The notes: generated by a model from the sequence alone, not told the origin. DNA of 54,632 nucleotides from an uncultured Ectothiorhodospiraceae bacterium (GCA_947258545.1 CAMYJI010000017.1:1-54632); one strand, 5' to 3'. Shown: positions 33,716 to 43,047, counted from the stretch's first letter. A program made the numbers and translations.

Positions 33716-33833
33716 CAGTATACTTGATTGAATCAGTCAGACCGGGTTATCGATCCCCGACATGATTTAAGTATACTGTCACCAGAATTGTACCGGGCAA
33801 GGGCATGGCCCTGGAATATTTTAAGTATACTGT
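33716..33833. repeat. Three AAGTATACTG boxes upstream of the large membrane protein gene
   Basis: The ten-base sequence AAGTATACTG occurs at 33716-33725 (inverted), 33769-33778 and 33823-33832. The last two lie in an imperfect direct repeat of 54-base period (AAGTATACTGT.CCC/A.GAAT...CCGG). AGTATACT itself is a palindrome, so each box could be an operator for a dimeric regulator. A fourth copy lies at 38086-38095 just before the YiiX-like gene, and I found no others in the window. The boxes are 90-200 bases upstream of ATG 33920. Confidence 0.55.
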
Positions 33834-33919
33834 TCCCGGAATAGGCCCCGGTATCGCAGTCTATCAACACCATTAGTCTATAGTCCTGTCCATGAACCTG
33901 ACCGACCGCAGGAGAGACG

Positions 33920-36900
33920 ATGTCATACCACGATGATCGCACGCTGGTTCACACGGCCACCAGGTATGTGCTGACCTTGCTGGCACTGTTGATCGCCTCC
34001 GTACCTGCGGTCATAACCGCTGAAACCACGCCGGATGACCTCGATGCCTGGTCCGCATGGGTTCTCGACGACATTAAAGACTACGGCTGCCCCATCGTTT
34101 ATAACGCCGCCACCCGACGTTGCAGCTATCCCAGCCGCCTCGAGCTCGAACTCAACAGCGACAGTGGAACATTCTCCCAGGCCTGGTCCGTGTACCGCGA
34201 ATCGATCGTCTACCTGCCCGGCAACATGGAACACTGGCCACTCGATGTCACCATCGACGACACGCCCGTGGTGGTGGTCAACCATAAAGGCCGGCCCGCT
34301 GTGACCCTCGCTGAGGGCCGTTATACCGTGAAGGGCGTGTTCCGGTGGAAACACCAGCCTGCATCACTGGCGGTCCCGCCCGAGTCGGGCCTGGTCACCT
34401 TACGTCTGGCGGGGAAAAACATCGTCCGCCCCGATATTCGCAACGGCCAGCTATGGCTGAGTGACAGCAGTGCACGTACGGAAACGGTCCGGCGAATCGA
34501 TATCAAGGTGTTCAGAAAGGTCACTGACGCAGTCCCACTCCAGATGACCACCCGCATCGAGCTCGAGGTGTCAGGGGAACAACGTGAAATCAGTCTCACC
34601 GGTGCCCTGCCCGGCGATTTCAAACCGGTATCCGTCAACGCTCGCCTGCCGGTACGCCTCGAGGGCAATGGCCGGCTGCTGCTGAAGGTACGGCCCGGTC
34701 GCTGGATTATCGACATTACCGGCCGCATGAACCGTGAAATACTGACGCTGGACCTGGAAAGCTTTCCGGAACCGTGGCCGTCGTCCGAACTGTGGGTGTT
34801 CGAGGCACGTCCCAACCTGCGCATGTTGAAGGTCACAATGCCGGCCAGCATCGACGCCAGCCAAAGCGCCCTGCCCGAGGAATGGAAAAGCCTCCCCGCC
34901 TACCTGATGAAGGCAGGTGAATCCATGGTGTTCGAACAAATCCGGCGCGGCGACCCGCAACCCGAGCCCGACCAGCTGACGCTGATGCGCGACCTGTGGC
35001 TCGATTTCACCGGTGACGGCTACACCGTCAGCGATCGTATCAGCGGCACCATGGCGCGTGGCTGGCGCATCAATGCCGGGAAACAGCTGTTACCGGGTCA
35101 GGTCACCCTGGATGGCAAACCGCAACTGATCACGCACTCTGAAAACGGTGCCGTCGGGATCGAGGTGCGCCAGGGCAATATCAATCTTGCCGCCGACAGC
35201 CGCATCGAGGACTCGGTGAAACAGATCTCCGCGACCGGTTGGGCGCACGACTTCAACAGCGTGTCCGCCAACATTCACATGCCACCCGGCTACCGCGTGC
35301 TTGCCATCACCGGCGCTGACCGTTCCCCGACCACCTGGTTCAGTCGCTGGACGTTGCTCGACTTTTTTATCGTGCTGATCACCACCATTGCGTTGTCCAG
35401 GATACATGGCAAACGCTGGGGCGTTATCGGCCTGCTCGGTTTTATCGCGCTCTGGCACGAACCCGGCGCCCCGGCCTATATCTGGCTGAACCTGATTGCG
35501 ACCCTGTCGATCATGCAGGCACTGCGGAATACACGCGCGTATCCCTTTGCACGCAATTACCTGTTCCTGTCCTCGGTTGCACTGGTGTTGCTGGCACTGC
35601 CCTTCCTGGTCGACCAGGTGCGCAGCGGCATCTACCCACAACTCGAAAATGCCTGGCAATCGATGGGCGCCCAGCCGATCCGGCAACCGGGACCGGCATC
35701 AGCACCGCCTGACACGACAGTGCGGGGGGGCATGGTATCGGAGCTGGTCGAGGAAGGCTACGATGCCCTTTCCTCCGTGCCGCATCGATACAAGTCGGCT
35801 GCTGCACCGCCCAGACTGAACAGGCTGCTACAGGACCCGAACGCCAAGCTGCAGACCGGCCCGGGATTACCCGAATGGACCTGGCACAGCTACCCGGTCT
35901 CGTGGAACGGCCCGGTGCAGCAGGACCAGGAACTGTCCGTCTATCTCGTCAATCCGACGGCCAACCTGTTACTCAACCTGTTCCGCGTCTTCATCGTGGT
36001 GTTGCTGGCATGGAAACTGATACGCGAGCCTGTGGACGAGCTGCTGACGCGTGCCCGGCAGATTGCCGCACCGGCCATGGTACTGCTCATCGCCTGTGGC
36101 ACGGCCGGCTTCCCCGACAATACCCTTGCGGCCTACCCGCCGGAAGAACTGCTGAAAGAGTTGAAAGAGCGACTGCTCGAACCGCCGGACTGCCTGCCAC
36201 AGTGCGCGGAAATCGAACAGATGTCGATCCGGCTAGACCCGGCGCAGGCTGGCTTCTACCTGCAAGTCCATGCCGCGGAAGATCTCGCCATGCCCTTACC
36301 GGTGCCCTTGAACGACTGGACGCCTTCAAGCGTGACCATCGATGGCGAACCGGCGAGCGCCTTGTTCCGCGACGGCTCCGGCGTCCTGTGGATCTACGTC
36401 GACCAGGGCGTGCACCAGGTCGCTGCACGGGGCGACATTTCACACCTGCGCTCCATGCGACTGGACTTCCCGTTGCAACCGCACCAAATCGAGGTCTCGG
36501 TCAAGGGCTGGACAACCGACGGCACGGACACGCTGTCCCCTTCCATTCGTTCAATGACCTTCACGCGCGAGCAGTCGGAAACGTCCACTGACGTGTTTGA
36601 CACGAAATCGTATATCCCTGCGTTCGCGCGTGTCTCACGCCACATTCGCATGGGGCTGGACTGGCAGGTCGTCACCACGGTCACGCTGGAATCCGGCACT
36701 GCGCTGCCGGCACTGCTGCGCATCCCGCTACTCGATGGTGAATCAGTCGTAACAGACAATATCAAGGTGGATGACGAGCACGTGATTGTCAGCCTGAGCG
36801 AAACCAGCCGCTCACTGACCTGGCTGTCATCGCTCGAGGAAAACGACAGCCTGACCCTGAACGCCCCGCAGTCACAACCGTGGTCCGAGGCATGGAGCAT

Positions 36901-38011
36901 GGAAGTCACGCCGATCTGGAACGTAAGCTACAGTGGTATCCCGGTGATTTATCACCAGCAATCCGGCGGCCAGTGGAATCCCGAATGGCGCCCGTGGCCC
37001 GGCGAACAGGTGACCATGAGTATCACTCGCCCACAGGGCATCGAAGGCCAGACCCGGACCATCGAACACAGCTTGCTGACACTGACACCCGGCAAGCGCG
37101 CCACATCCGCGGTACTTGCGTTCACACTGCGCAGCTCGCAGGGCCAGCAGCACACCATCACCCTCCCCCCGGGGGCCGAGCTGGAATCGGTCAGTATCGA
37201 TGCAACCGCGTTGCCGATCCGCCAGGACGGTAGCAGCGTGACCCTGCCACTCAATCCCGGCAGCCAGGATGTCATTCTCAAGTGGAAAGAAGCGCGCGGC
37301 ATAGGCCTGAGCTTTGCCGGCCCGGAGGTCGATCTCGGCATTGCCAGCGTCAACGCCCGCGTGGTAATCGTCCCCGGTCATGATCGCTGGACCTTGCTGG
37401 CCGGCGGTATCCGCCAGGGGCCCGCTATACAATTCTGGGGTGTGCTGATAGTCATCGTGCTGATTGCGGTCGCTCTGGGACGCATCAAAGGCACACCGCT
37501 GAAGACCCACTCATGGATACTGCTTGGCATCGGACTCAGTACCGTGACGCCGTTCATTGCGCTGTTGATCGCATTCTGGATCTTCATGCTGTACGGGCGC
37601 GGGCAAATTACCGGCCTCGATGATCCCCTGCGGTTTAATGCGATGCAGGTCATACTGGTTGTGCTAACGGTGATCGCCGTATCCGCCCTGTTTGGCGCCG
37701 TATCCAACGGACTGCTTGGCAATCCAGACATGCAGATCGCCGGCAATGGCTCCTCGCGCATGCAACTGAACTGGTACCAGGACCGGATCGAAAGCAGCAT
37801 TCCGCAGGCCTGGATCGTCTCCGTTCCGGTCCTGGCCTACCGGATCCTGATGCTCGCCTGGTCGATGTGGATGGCGTTCGCGCTGCTCAACTGGCTGAAG
37901 TGGGGCTGGGATTGTTTTTCGAAAGACAGGCTGTGGATGCCCACAAGGAAAGCCTCGAAAAAACAAATCGACGTGACCGATGACAAGCCACCAGCCGGTA
38001 GCAGCCCGTGA
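33920..38011 (+). CDS. Very large membrane protein of unknown function, 1363 residues
   Basis: GGAGAGA precedes ATG 33920. A signal-like segment (YVLTLLALLIASVPAVITAE) leads into a beta-rich extracytoplasmic region of about 440 residues with Ig-like strand patterns (LDVTIDDTPVVVVNHKG, GRYTVKGVFRWKH). A first cluster of helices lies at about 475-570 (LLDFFIVLITTIALSRI, YLFLSSVALVLLALPFLV) with single ones near 680 and 715. A second beta-rich domain spans about 730-1170, and four helices end the protein (FWGVLIVIVLIAVALGRI, LLGIGLSTVTPFIALLIAFWIFML and two more). The halves have the same layout (beta domain then helices), suggesting internal duplication. No family recognised. It is followed by the YiiX-like hydrolase. 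Confidence 0.85.
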   Translation: MSYHDDRTLVHTATRYVLTLLALLIASVPAVITAETTPDDLDAWSAWVLDDIKDYGCPIVYNAATRRCSYPSRLELELNSDSGTFSQAWSVYRESIVYLPGNMEHWPLDVTIDDTPVVVVNHKGRPAVTLAEGRYTVKGVFRWKHQPASLAVPPESGLVTLRLAGKNIVRPDIRNGQLWLSDSSARTETVRRIDIKVFRKVTDAVPLQMTTRIELEVSGEQREISLTGALPGDFKPVSVNARLPVRLEGNGRLLLKVRPGRWIIDITGRMNREILTLDLESFPEPWPSSELWVFEARPNLRMLKVTMPASIDASQSALPEEWKSLPAYLMKAGESMVFEQIRRGDPQPEPDQLTLMRDLWLDFTGDGYTVSDRISGTMARGWRINAGKQLLPGQVTLDGKPQLITHSENGAVGIEVRQGNINLAADSRIEDSVKQISATGWAHDFNSVSANIHMPPGYRVLAITGADRSPTTWFSRWTLLDFFIVLITTIALSRIHGKRWGVIGLLGFIALWHEPGAPAYIWLNLIATLSIMQALRNTRAYPFARNYLFLSSVALVLLALPFLVDQVRSGIYPQLENAWQSMGAQPIRQPGPASAPPDTTVRGGMVSELVEEGYDALSSVPHRYKSAAAPPRLNRLLQDPNAKLQTGPGLPEWTWHSYPVSWNGPVQQDQELSVYLVNPTANLLLNLFRVFIVVLLAWKLIREPVDELLTRARQIAAPAMVLLIACGTAGFPDNTLAAYPPEELLKELKERLLEPPDCLPQCAEIEQMSIRLDPAQAGFYLQVHAAEDLAMPLPVPLNDWTPSSVTIDGEPASALFRDGSGVLWIYVDQGVHQVAARGDISHLRSMRLDFPLQPHQIEVSVKGWTTDGTDTLSPSIRSMTFTREQSETSTDVFDTKSYIPAFARVSRHIRMGLDWQVVTTVTLESGTALPALLRIPLLDGESVVTDNIKVDDEHVIVSLSETSRSLTWLSSLEENDSLTLNAPQSQPWSEAWSMEVTPIWNVSYSGIPVIYHQQSGGQWNPEWRPWPGEQVTMSITRPQGIEGQTRTIEHSLLTLTPGKRATSAVLAFTLRSSQGQQHTITLPPGAELESVSIDATALPIRQDGSSVTLPLNPGSQDVILKWKEARGIGLSFAGPEVDLGIASVNARVVIVPGHDRWTLLAGGIRQGPAIQFWGVLIVIVLIAVALGRIKGTPLKTHSWILLGIGLSTVTPFIALLIAFWIFMLYGRGQITGLDDPLRFNAMQVILVVLTVIAVSALFGAVSNGLLGNPDMQIAGNGSSRMQLNWYQDRIESSIPQAWIVSVPVLAYRILMLAWSMWMAFALLNWLKWGWDCFSKDRLWMPTRKASKKQIDVTDDKPPAGSSP

Positions 38012-38085
38012 GCCTGCGACTGGACCAGAGCCAGACTCCGGCAAGCATGGCATGGCGCGAATACCCGAAGCACGACAGGAGAATC

Positions 38086-38096
38086 AAGTATACTGT
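38086..38096 (+). promoter_or_regulatory. Fourth AAGTATACTG box, upstream of the YiiX-like gene
   Basis: AAGTATACTGT lies 37 bases before ATG 38133, in the 121-base gap after the large membrane protein gene. Identity over 11 bases with the boxes at 33769 and 33823 suggests that both genes are controlled by one regulator, or that the box is part of a shared promoter (TATACT resembles a -10 hexamer). Confidence 0.5.
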
Positions 38097-38132
38097 TCAC
38101 TGTATGGGCATCTCACGCATGAGGACATGAAC

Positions 38133-39680
38133 ATGCAAGATTTTTTCACCTGCAGACCGGCCGTTACTGTCTTTGGCCTGTTGCTGGCTGTGACTCTGCT
38201 ATCTCCCGCCGCCCCGGTGCGTGCAACGAGTAGCGAACCTCACAATGAGCAGTTGCAGCGCGACACCCAGGCCCTGCGGCTGGCCCGGCAGGGCTTTGGC
38301 CGGGTACTTGAATACATGCAGACGCGTGATGACCTGTTTCCCGAAAATGGTGCGCAGCAAAATTCATTGCTGGATCGTGAGCAGAAAGACGCACTCCGTT
38401 CGGTCTGGCAGACCTTCCTCGATCACATGCTGGTACTGGATGAGATCCAGCAGCGCCATGATCACGGGGGGGACCAGTCCAGCGAAGATGCAGCGGCACG
38501 GCTTGTCTATGCCGCCTATCTCACCAATTATCGGCATGCGCTTGATTTTATAGCGCTTGCCGAGCGTAATCCCGATGCCGACATCCTCCTCAACGAGCCC
38601 GTACCCGAGATTGGCCTGCCGGCCCGCAGTTACGCAAAACTGAAGTTTAACTATCTGAATGTCCTGCTCGGACTGCAGTTTGGCCTGCTCGAGGTGCAGC
38701 ACACCCTGCGCGGTCAATCCATTGATAGCGATCTGGATAATGCAATGCGCGCGGATGCCAGGCGGATCTGGGCGGCCGGTAAGGGCGAGGGTCCTGCCGC
38801 AACCCTGCGCAACGGGGGGCGCATCGTTCGGGACACGGCCTTCAAGGCATTTTTTCCGGTACAGAAGGGGGTGTCGCGCTGGATGGGCGATGTGAAGGTG
38901 CTGCGTGCCGGTAGATCACTGATCACGCCGGCGCAGGTTGACGCCTTGCGCACACAGCTTGAGCCGGGTGACATTCTGCTGGAACGCCGTGAATGGTACC
39001 TGTCCAACCTTGGCTTGCCGGGGTTCTGGTCGCATGCCGCCCTGTACATCGGAACGCCCGAGGAACGCCGCGCCTACTTCGCCACCCCGGAGGTACGAGC
39101 CTGGCTGCAGGCCGAGGGCATTGCGGAACTAAATTTCGAATCCTTGCTGGAGCAACGCTATCCCCTGGCCTACGATCTCAGCCAGCAGGACGATCACGGT
39201 AAGCGGCCACGGGTGCTCGAGGCAATCAGCGAAGGCGTGGTGTTTACCTCCCTGGAGCATACAGCGGACGCCGACGCCATCGTCGTACTGCGCCCGCGCC
39301 TGCCGCGTGTCGCCAGGGCGCAGGCACTGCTGCGTGCCTTCCATTACAGCGGTCGGCCCTATGATTTCAATTTTGATTTTCGCACCGATGAAGCGCTGGT
39401 ATGCACCGAGCTGATCTACAAGGCCTACGAGCCCGGTAGCGACTATCGCGGCCTGCGTCTGCCTGTGATTGATATCGTTGGCCGGCCGGCAACCCCGGCG
39501 AACGAAATCGCGCGCCTGTTTGACCAGGAGAATGACCGTACAGACCGCCAACTCGACTTTGTCGCCTTCCTCGACGGCCATGAACGCGACGGGATCGCGA
39601 GAACAGCGGATATCAAGGAATTTCGCCGCAGCTGGCGCCGACCCAAGTGGCACGTGTTCACGCAGACCAGTAACGACTAG
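38133..39680 (+). CDS. YiiX/YebB-like NlpC/P60-type cysteine hydrolase
   Basis: About 515 residues from ATG 38133 (GAGGA seven bases upstream; ATG 38127 also in frame). A signal peptide (VTVFGLLLAVTLLSPAAPVRA) precedes a helical region of about 250 residues without recognised family. The C-terminal hydrolase domain begins QLEPGDILLERRE; it has the His in FWSHAALYIG and the catalytic Cys in DEALVCTELIYKAYEPG, the permuted papain-like arrangement of YiiX proteins. NlpC/P60-type enzymes cleave peptide or amide bonds in cell wall or lipids; substrates of YiiX members are mostly unknown. It shares the AAGTATACTG box with the preceding gene. Confidence 0.85.
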   Translation: MQDFFTCRPAVTVFGLLLAVTLLSPAAPVRATSSEPHNEQLQRDTQALRLARQGFGRVLEYMQTRDDLFPENGAQQNSLLDREQKDALRSVWQTFLDHMLVLDEIQQRHDHGGDQSSEDAAARLVYAAYLTNYRHALDFIALAERNPDADILLNEPVPEIGLPARSYAKLKFNYLNVLLGLQFGLLEVQHTLRGQSIDSDLDNAMRADARRIWAAGKGEGPAATLRNGGRIVRDTAFKAFFPVQKGVSRWMGDVKVLRAGRSLITPAQVDALRTQLEPGDILLERREWYLSNLGLPGFWSHAALYIGTPEERRAYFATPEVRAWLQAEGIAELNFESLLEQRYPLAYDLSQQDDHGKRPRVLEAISEGVVFTSLEHTADADAIVVLRPRLPRVARAQALLRAFHYSGRPYDFNFDFRTDEALVCTELIYKAYEPGSDYRGLRLPVIDIVGRPATPANEIARLFDQENDRTDRQLDFVAFLDGHERDGIARTADIKEFRRSWRRPKWHVFTQTSND

Positions 39681-39759
39681 GGTCACTGCAAAATTATCAC
39701 CAACAAGTAACCGTGACTCCGGGCGTATGTCCCGGAATTTCGTCCTGGCTGCGGATGTC

Positions 39760-40035
39760 TCAAGCGACCCTGATGCGCACGACGTTCATGACCTCGAACT
39801 CCACACCGCCCACTGTTTCACTGACCGGATAATAGGTCAGGTTTACGCGCTGGCCCTTGATGTTCCTGTAGGCCTGCTTGCGCTTGAACCTGAAGGGCGC
39901 AGTGCAGCCCTCGACCATGAGCGTGTTGACAATCCAGTCACCTTCGGTTCTTTGCACATGCGATATCACCTTGAGCAAATCAGAGTGGACAAGCTGCCGG
40001 TGTCTTTTCAGTAATTTTTCCGGTTCCGTTTTCAT
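39760..40035 (-). CDS. Small basic hypothetical protein, 91 residues
   Basis: A cytoplasmic protein starting MKTEPEKLLKRHRQLVHSDLLKVISHVQ and continuing with strand-like segments (DWIVNTLMVEGCTAPFRFKRKQAYRNIKGQRVNLTYYPVSETVGGVEFEVMNVVRIRV). The basic patch FKRKQAYRNIKGQRVNLTYYP suggests nucleic-acid or phosphate contact, but I recognise no domain. It is convergent with the YiiX-like gene. A small hairpin, TCCGGG-N7-CCCGGA at 39718-39736, lies between them and may end one or both transcripts. Confidence 0.72.
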   Translation of the reverse strand: MKTEPEKLLKRHRQLVHSDLLKVISHVQRTEGDWIVNTLMVEGCTAPFRFKRKQAYRNIKGQRVNLTYYPVSETVGGVEFEVMNVVRIRVA

Positions 40036-40203
40036 TATCTATCTATTAACGAATGGTGGCAGCAGAACCTCCGGGTGTCCAGGCTCGCAGAGGAGACAGT
40101 CTTTTCAAAATCCCTGTTAAATTTTCTGCCCCCTTCTCTCTATCTAAATGACCGGGTGAATATCTATACTCTTATACGAACATCTCATATTAAAGAGAAG
40201 CAC

Positions 40204-40638
40204 ATGTGCATTTTAGATGACCCGATATTTGCATTGATCGCACGATTTGTTGTTGATGACATTGATAATATTAGCATTTCTGACGAGATTATTTTGCAGT
40301 ACCAGGTCGGCGAAATAAGAAATTACATCGAAAATGCTCCAATCGAGCAACAGCAACAATTAGCCCTGTCATGGATTGAAGAACATGCAGAGCGATACCG
40401 TCAGGAGTGTCAAAGAAAGGCATTCTCCAATATCGTACTCGACAAGAGGTGTGCAGATTGCCCACTAATCAATGATGATTCAAAATCCTTTTGTATCATT
40501 CACAGTAGGTGGGTTGTATTGCTCAGAGAATATATTAACTACGAAATCAGCTCTGATAAATATATCGAAGAGACGCTAGATCTTTTGAATCAACACAAAA
40601 CGGAACTGAAAATATCCGCGATTTCTTCGAGGATGTAA
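40204..40638 (+). CDS. Hypothetical protein with a Cys/His cluster, 144 residues
   Basis: Start ATG 40204, with AGAGAAG upstream; the longer frame from 40075 overlaps the probable promoter region. The composition is AT-rich compared with neighbours. The N-terminus is helical and acidic (CILDDPIFALIARFVVDDIDN...), followed by ENAPIEQQQQLALSWIEEHAERYRQECQRKAF. Then comes RCADCPLINDDSKSFCIIH, a C-x2-C-x10-C-x2-H arrangement that could bind zinc or iron. No family recognised. It looks like a later acquisition between the GC-rich blocks. Confidence 0.65.
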   Translation: MCILDDPIFALIARFVVDDIDNISISDEIILQYQVGEIRNYIENAPIEQQQQLALSWIEEHAERYRQECQRKAFSNIVLDKRCADCPLINDDSKSFCIIHSRWVVLLREYINYEISSDKYIEETLDLLNQHKTELKISAISSRM

Positions 40639-41056
40639 TCCTGGATGGCTCCCGGACACACTACCAAACTGAGTATCCTCTCCAGGATACTGCCATTCCT
40701 ATTGATATATAACGCTCACGATGAGGTGCCGCATGTCTCTTGGGTGTTCCATCTATGTTGAGCTCAGACATCATTACCTCCGGCCAGACGGTATTCACAA
40801 ATAAAAGGCCAACTCCAATTGAAGGCCCAGGCGTCAGACTCTGCCAACAAATTGATATCAATTAAACAAGTCCTGAATTCCGGACACAGTCCTGCTTAGG
40901 GGTGGGTATCTTTTGATTTCTGTGGGTTTCACGGCCCGACCCTGTGTATGCCTATTTTTTTCTTGTTCTCAATGATCTTCCCATCCTGCCGATAGCAGAA
41001 GTCCAGCCGCTTACCAAGCTTGCGGGCAACTGGGCCCATTAAATATGGAGAACATA
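40639..41056. other. Intergenic region of about 420 bases
   Basis: No convincing gene. Just after the preceding stop there is a hairpin AGTATCC-N6-GGATACT (40672-40691), possibly an end-of-transcript structure without a T-run. A 36-codon frame on the minus strand (41039-40929) has protein-like composition but no ribosome binding site. The promoter of the lipoprotein gene at 41057 should be in the right-hand part. Confidence 0.5.
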
Positions 41057-41860
41057 ATGAAATTCATTTATCTGCTGGTGCTGGCTATGTTGGCGAGCGG
41101 TTGCGCGACAGTCACACCCCCTGTATCTGAATTACGGAGCGATGTGAACAGCGTCACATTTATACAGATGGGTCACGAGCCCCTGAGCTTTTCTTTTGGT
41201 GTCGTCGACACCAGCAGTTTCTGGGCCGCCTACGGTGATGGCGTCTCAAGCCAACTGGGGGGCGGTACGCTCTGGACTGGCCTGGCAGCCGATGGCCGCC
41301 GTAAGGGGATGGAAAAGGCACCGGACAACGCCACGATCCTGAAGGGCTTATATGGTAATCATTCTCTGGTAACCGACGTGCGTGACAGTGTGTTACCCAA
41401 ACTGGCAGGTTTATGGGCCGTCCCGTACCACCCCGAGGAGCTGCGCATTCTGGAACGGGACCAGATCACGTTTGATGAGCAGAGGAACCTGGTTGGCTTC
41501 GACAGCAATTCAGACCTGCTTCTCATGTATTCGGTCAACAATATCTCGCTTACCGAACGATTTTCCATGGGTGGCGCACTGGCCTCCGGTTTTACCATGG
41601 GGACGAATACAAAGTCAGTCACGACGACAGCTGCGGTTAATTTATCAGCGTTCAAGCGCGATCCCGCCTCCGGTACCTACACAAACATCTGGACTCTCGG
41701 ATGCGGTGCAAACTATACGCAGATGAAGTCTTCTTACCCGTTCTCGGAAGCCGTGCAATCGGCAGAGAAAATCGCATCGCTACTGGATGAAACAACCAGT
41801 GTCAGCATTGATAGCTGCTCGAAAACAATTACCCGTTTTAACAAGCAGGCCATGAAATAA
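41057..41860 (+). CDS. Hypothetical lipoprotein, 267 residues
   Basis: ATG 41057 has GGAG six bases upstream (a frame from 41045 adds four residues). The lipobox is clear: FIYLLVLAMLASGCATV. The mature part has no recognised domain: PLSFSFGVVDTSSFWAAYGDG near residue 50, a Gly-rich segment (SSQLGGGTLWTGLAADGRRKG), and FSMGGALASGFTMGTNTKSVTTTAAVNLSAFKRD, which recalls amphipathic strands. Two Cys near the C-terminus (LGCGANY, DSCSKT) may form a disulfide. Probably attached to the outer membrane and facing the periplasm. Confidence 0.78.
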   Translation: MKFIYLLVLAMLASGCATVTPPVSELRSDVNSVTFIQMGHEPLSFSFGVVDTSSFWAAYGDGVSSQLGGGTLWTGLAADGRRKGMEKAPDNATILKGLYGNHSLVTDVRDSVLPKLAGLWAVPYHPEELRILERDQITFDEQRNLVGFDSNSDLLLMYSVNNISLTERFSMGGALASGFTMGTNTKSVTTTAAVNLSAFKRDPASGTYTNIWTLGCGANYTQMKSSYPFSEAVQSAEKIASLLDETTSVSIDSCSKTITRFNKQAMK

Positions 41861-41870
41861 CTGGCTTAAC

Positions 41871-41921
41871 GGGTTCAGATCCTGATTGTTACTGATATCA
41901 GGAAGAACCGGGATCTGACCC
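41871..41921 (+). other. Long hairpin between two lipoprotein genes
   Basis: Outer arms GGGTTCAGATC/GATCTGACCC and inner arms CCTGAT/ATCAGG can form one stem-loop of about 50 bases, starting ten bases after the upstream stop. There is no T-run, so it is not a standard terminator. It could protect the 3' end of the upstream mRNA or influence expression of the next lipoprotein gene, whose start is 23 bases after it. Confidence 0.4.
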
Positions 41922-41943
41922 ATATATTATCAGGAGAGTAAAC

Positions 41944-42981
41944 ATGAATACGCAAAGTCTGATTTCCCGTTTAACTGTATTAATCATATCCCTGGTGGCC
42001 GCGGCCCTGCTGGCGGGCTGTGGTGGTGGTGGCGGTAGTGGCGGCGGCGGTGTTGGTGGCGCTCTCGGCGGAGTGGCGGCAACCGGCGCACCCGTTGACG
42101 GGATTGTCTATGTGACCGATAGCAATGGAATTGAGGTGAATGTGCCCGCAGAGGTCGATGGCTCGTTTTCTATTTCGGTTGAAGGCATGACGCCACCCTA
42201 CCTGCTGCGCGTGATCCCGAATGGTGGCGGTGATGTGCTGTACTCCTTTGCCTCGGAAAAGAATATTACAGTCAATATCACACCGCTAACGACACTGGCG
42301 CTGTACCTCGCCCATAACGGTGATCTCGAACAATTGTATGCGGCGTGGAGTGAGAACATTGACGCCCTGAATGACGGGGTCATTGAAGCCCAACAAGGGA
42401 TCATCAACGCCAACCTGGACACGCTGTACGGTGACTACAGCATTGATGCCACCTTCTATGACTTCATGAATGTGGCCTTTACTACCGACAGCACCGGCAT
42501 CGATGGTGTGCTCGACGCCCTGGATATCGCGATTGATTTTAACAGCGGAAACACCACCGTGCTGGTTTACGGTGAGCTGTTTGCCTGGGAGCAGAATATC
42601 GATACCTCCATGATCAATCTCGGCGACTTCGCCATCGAGGAAGGCAGTACCTGGGTGTTCACGGTCAGCGATTCGATCAATGATATTCACTTCACCGAAC
42701 AGGCCCTGTTGTCATCCGTCCCAAATGACCTGGAGCAGTTTGAAGCGGTCAGCCAGGATGGCATCCTGGCTGATTTCCAGTTCGAGGGACTGGAAATCAA
42801 TATCAATATAACGAGTCTAACCTATGACGTAACCGGGTCTGGCGAGGTCGGCACGGCCATTAGCGGCCATCTGGTAGGAACAGTTCGCATCAATGGCGAG
42901 GTCGATGGTCAGATAGTCAATGAGACGGTGAACCTCAATACTGTCTTTGAATGGGAGAGAACTGATAGCGTACCCGCATAA
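41944..42981 (+). CDS. Gly-rich-linker lipoprotein, 345 residues
   Basis: AGGAGAG precedes ATG 41944. A lipobox (VAAALLAGCGGG) is followed by a long Gly/Ser linker (GGGGSGGGGVGGALGG) that would extend the protein from the membrane. The first domain (about 45-115) has VAATGAPVDGIVYVTDSNGIEVNV, then DGSFSISVEGMTPPYLLRV, a carboxypeptidase-regulatory-like beta sandwich pattern. The remaining 200 residues hold acidic, beta-rich segments (WVFTVSDSINDIHFTEQALL, INITSLTYDVTGSGEVGTAI). No firm family. It is convergent with the HxlR regulator at a shared terminator. Confidence 0.78.
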   Translation: MNTQSLISRLTVLIISLVAAALLAGCGGGGGSGGGGVGGALGGVAATGAPVDGIVYVTDSNGIEVNVPAEVDGSFSISVEGMTPPYLLRVIPNGGGDVLYSFASEKNITVNITPLTTLALYLAHNGDLEQLYAAWSENIDALNDGVIEAQQGIINANLDTLYGDYSIDATFYDFMNVAFTTDSTGIDGVLDALDIAIDFNSGNTTVLVYGELFAWEQNIDTSMINLGDFAIEEGSTWVFTVSDSINDIHFTEQALLSSVPNDLEQFEAVSQDGILADFQFEGLEININITSLTYDVTGSGEVGTAISGHLVGTVRINGEVDGQIVNETVNLNTVFEWERTDSVPA

Positions 42982-43005
42982 ATAAAAGAGTGTCACCCAT
43001 CGAAC

Positions 43006-43047
43006 GGGGGACGGAGGAATTATTCTTTATTCCCTCCGTCCCCTTTT
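43006..43047. terminator. Bidirectional terminator between convergent genes
   Basis: GGGGACGGAGG and CCTCCGTCCCC form a stem of at least eleven bases, with T-runs on both sides (CCCCTTTTAGTTTT on the plus strand). It ends the lipoprotein transcript, and its right arm covers the last codons of the HxlR gene on the other strand. Confidence 0.75.

Noticed and set aside
33769..33833. LexA/SOS-box interpretation of the AAGTATACTG boxes
   Set aside because: They lack the CTG-N10-CAG arrangement of gammaproteobacterial SOS boxes, and the genes are not of SOS type.
40929..41039. 36-codon minus-strand frame with protein-like composition
   Set aside because: No ribosome binding site, no homologue I can recall, and too short to support; mentioned only in the intergenic entry.
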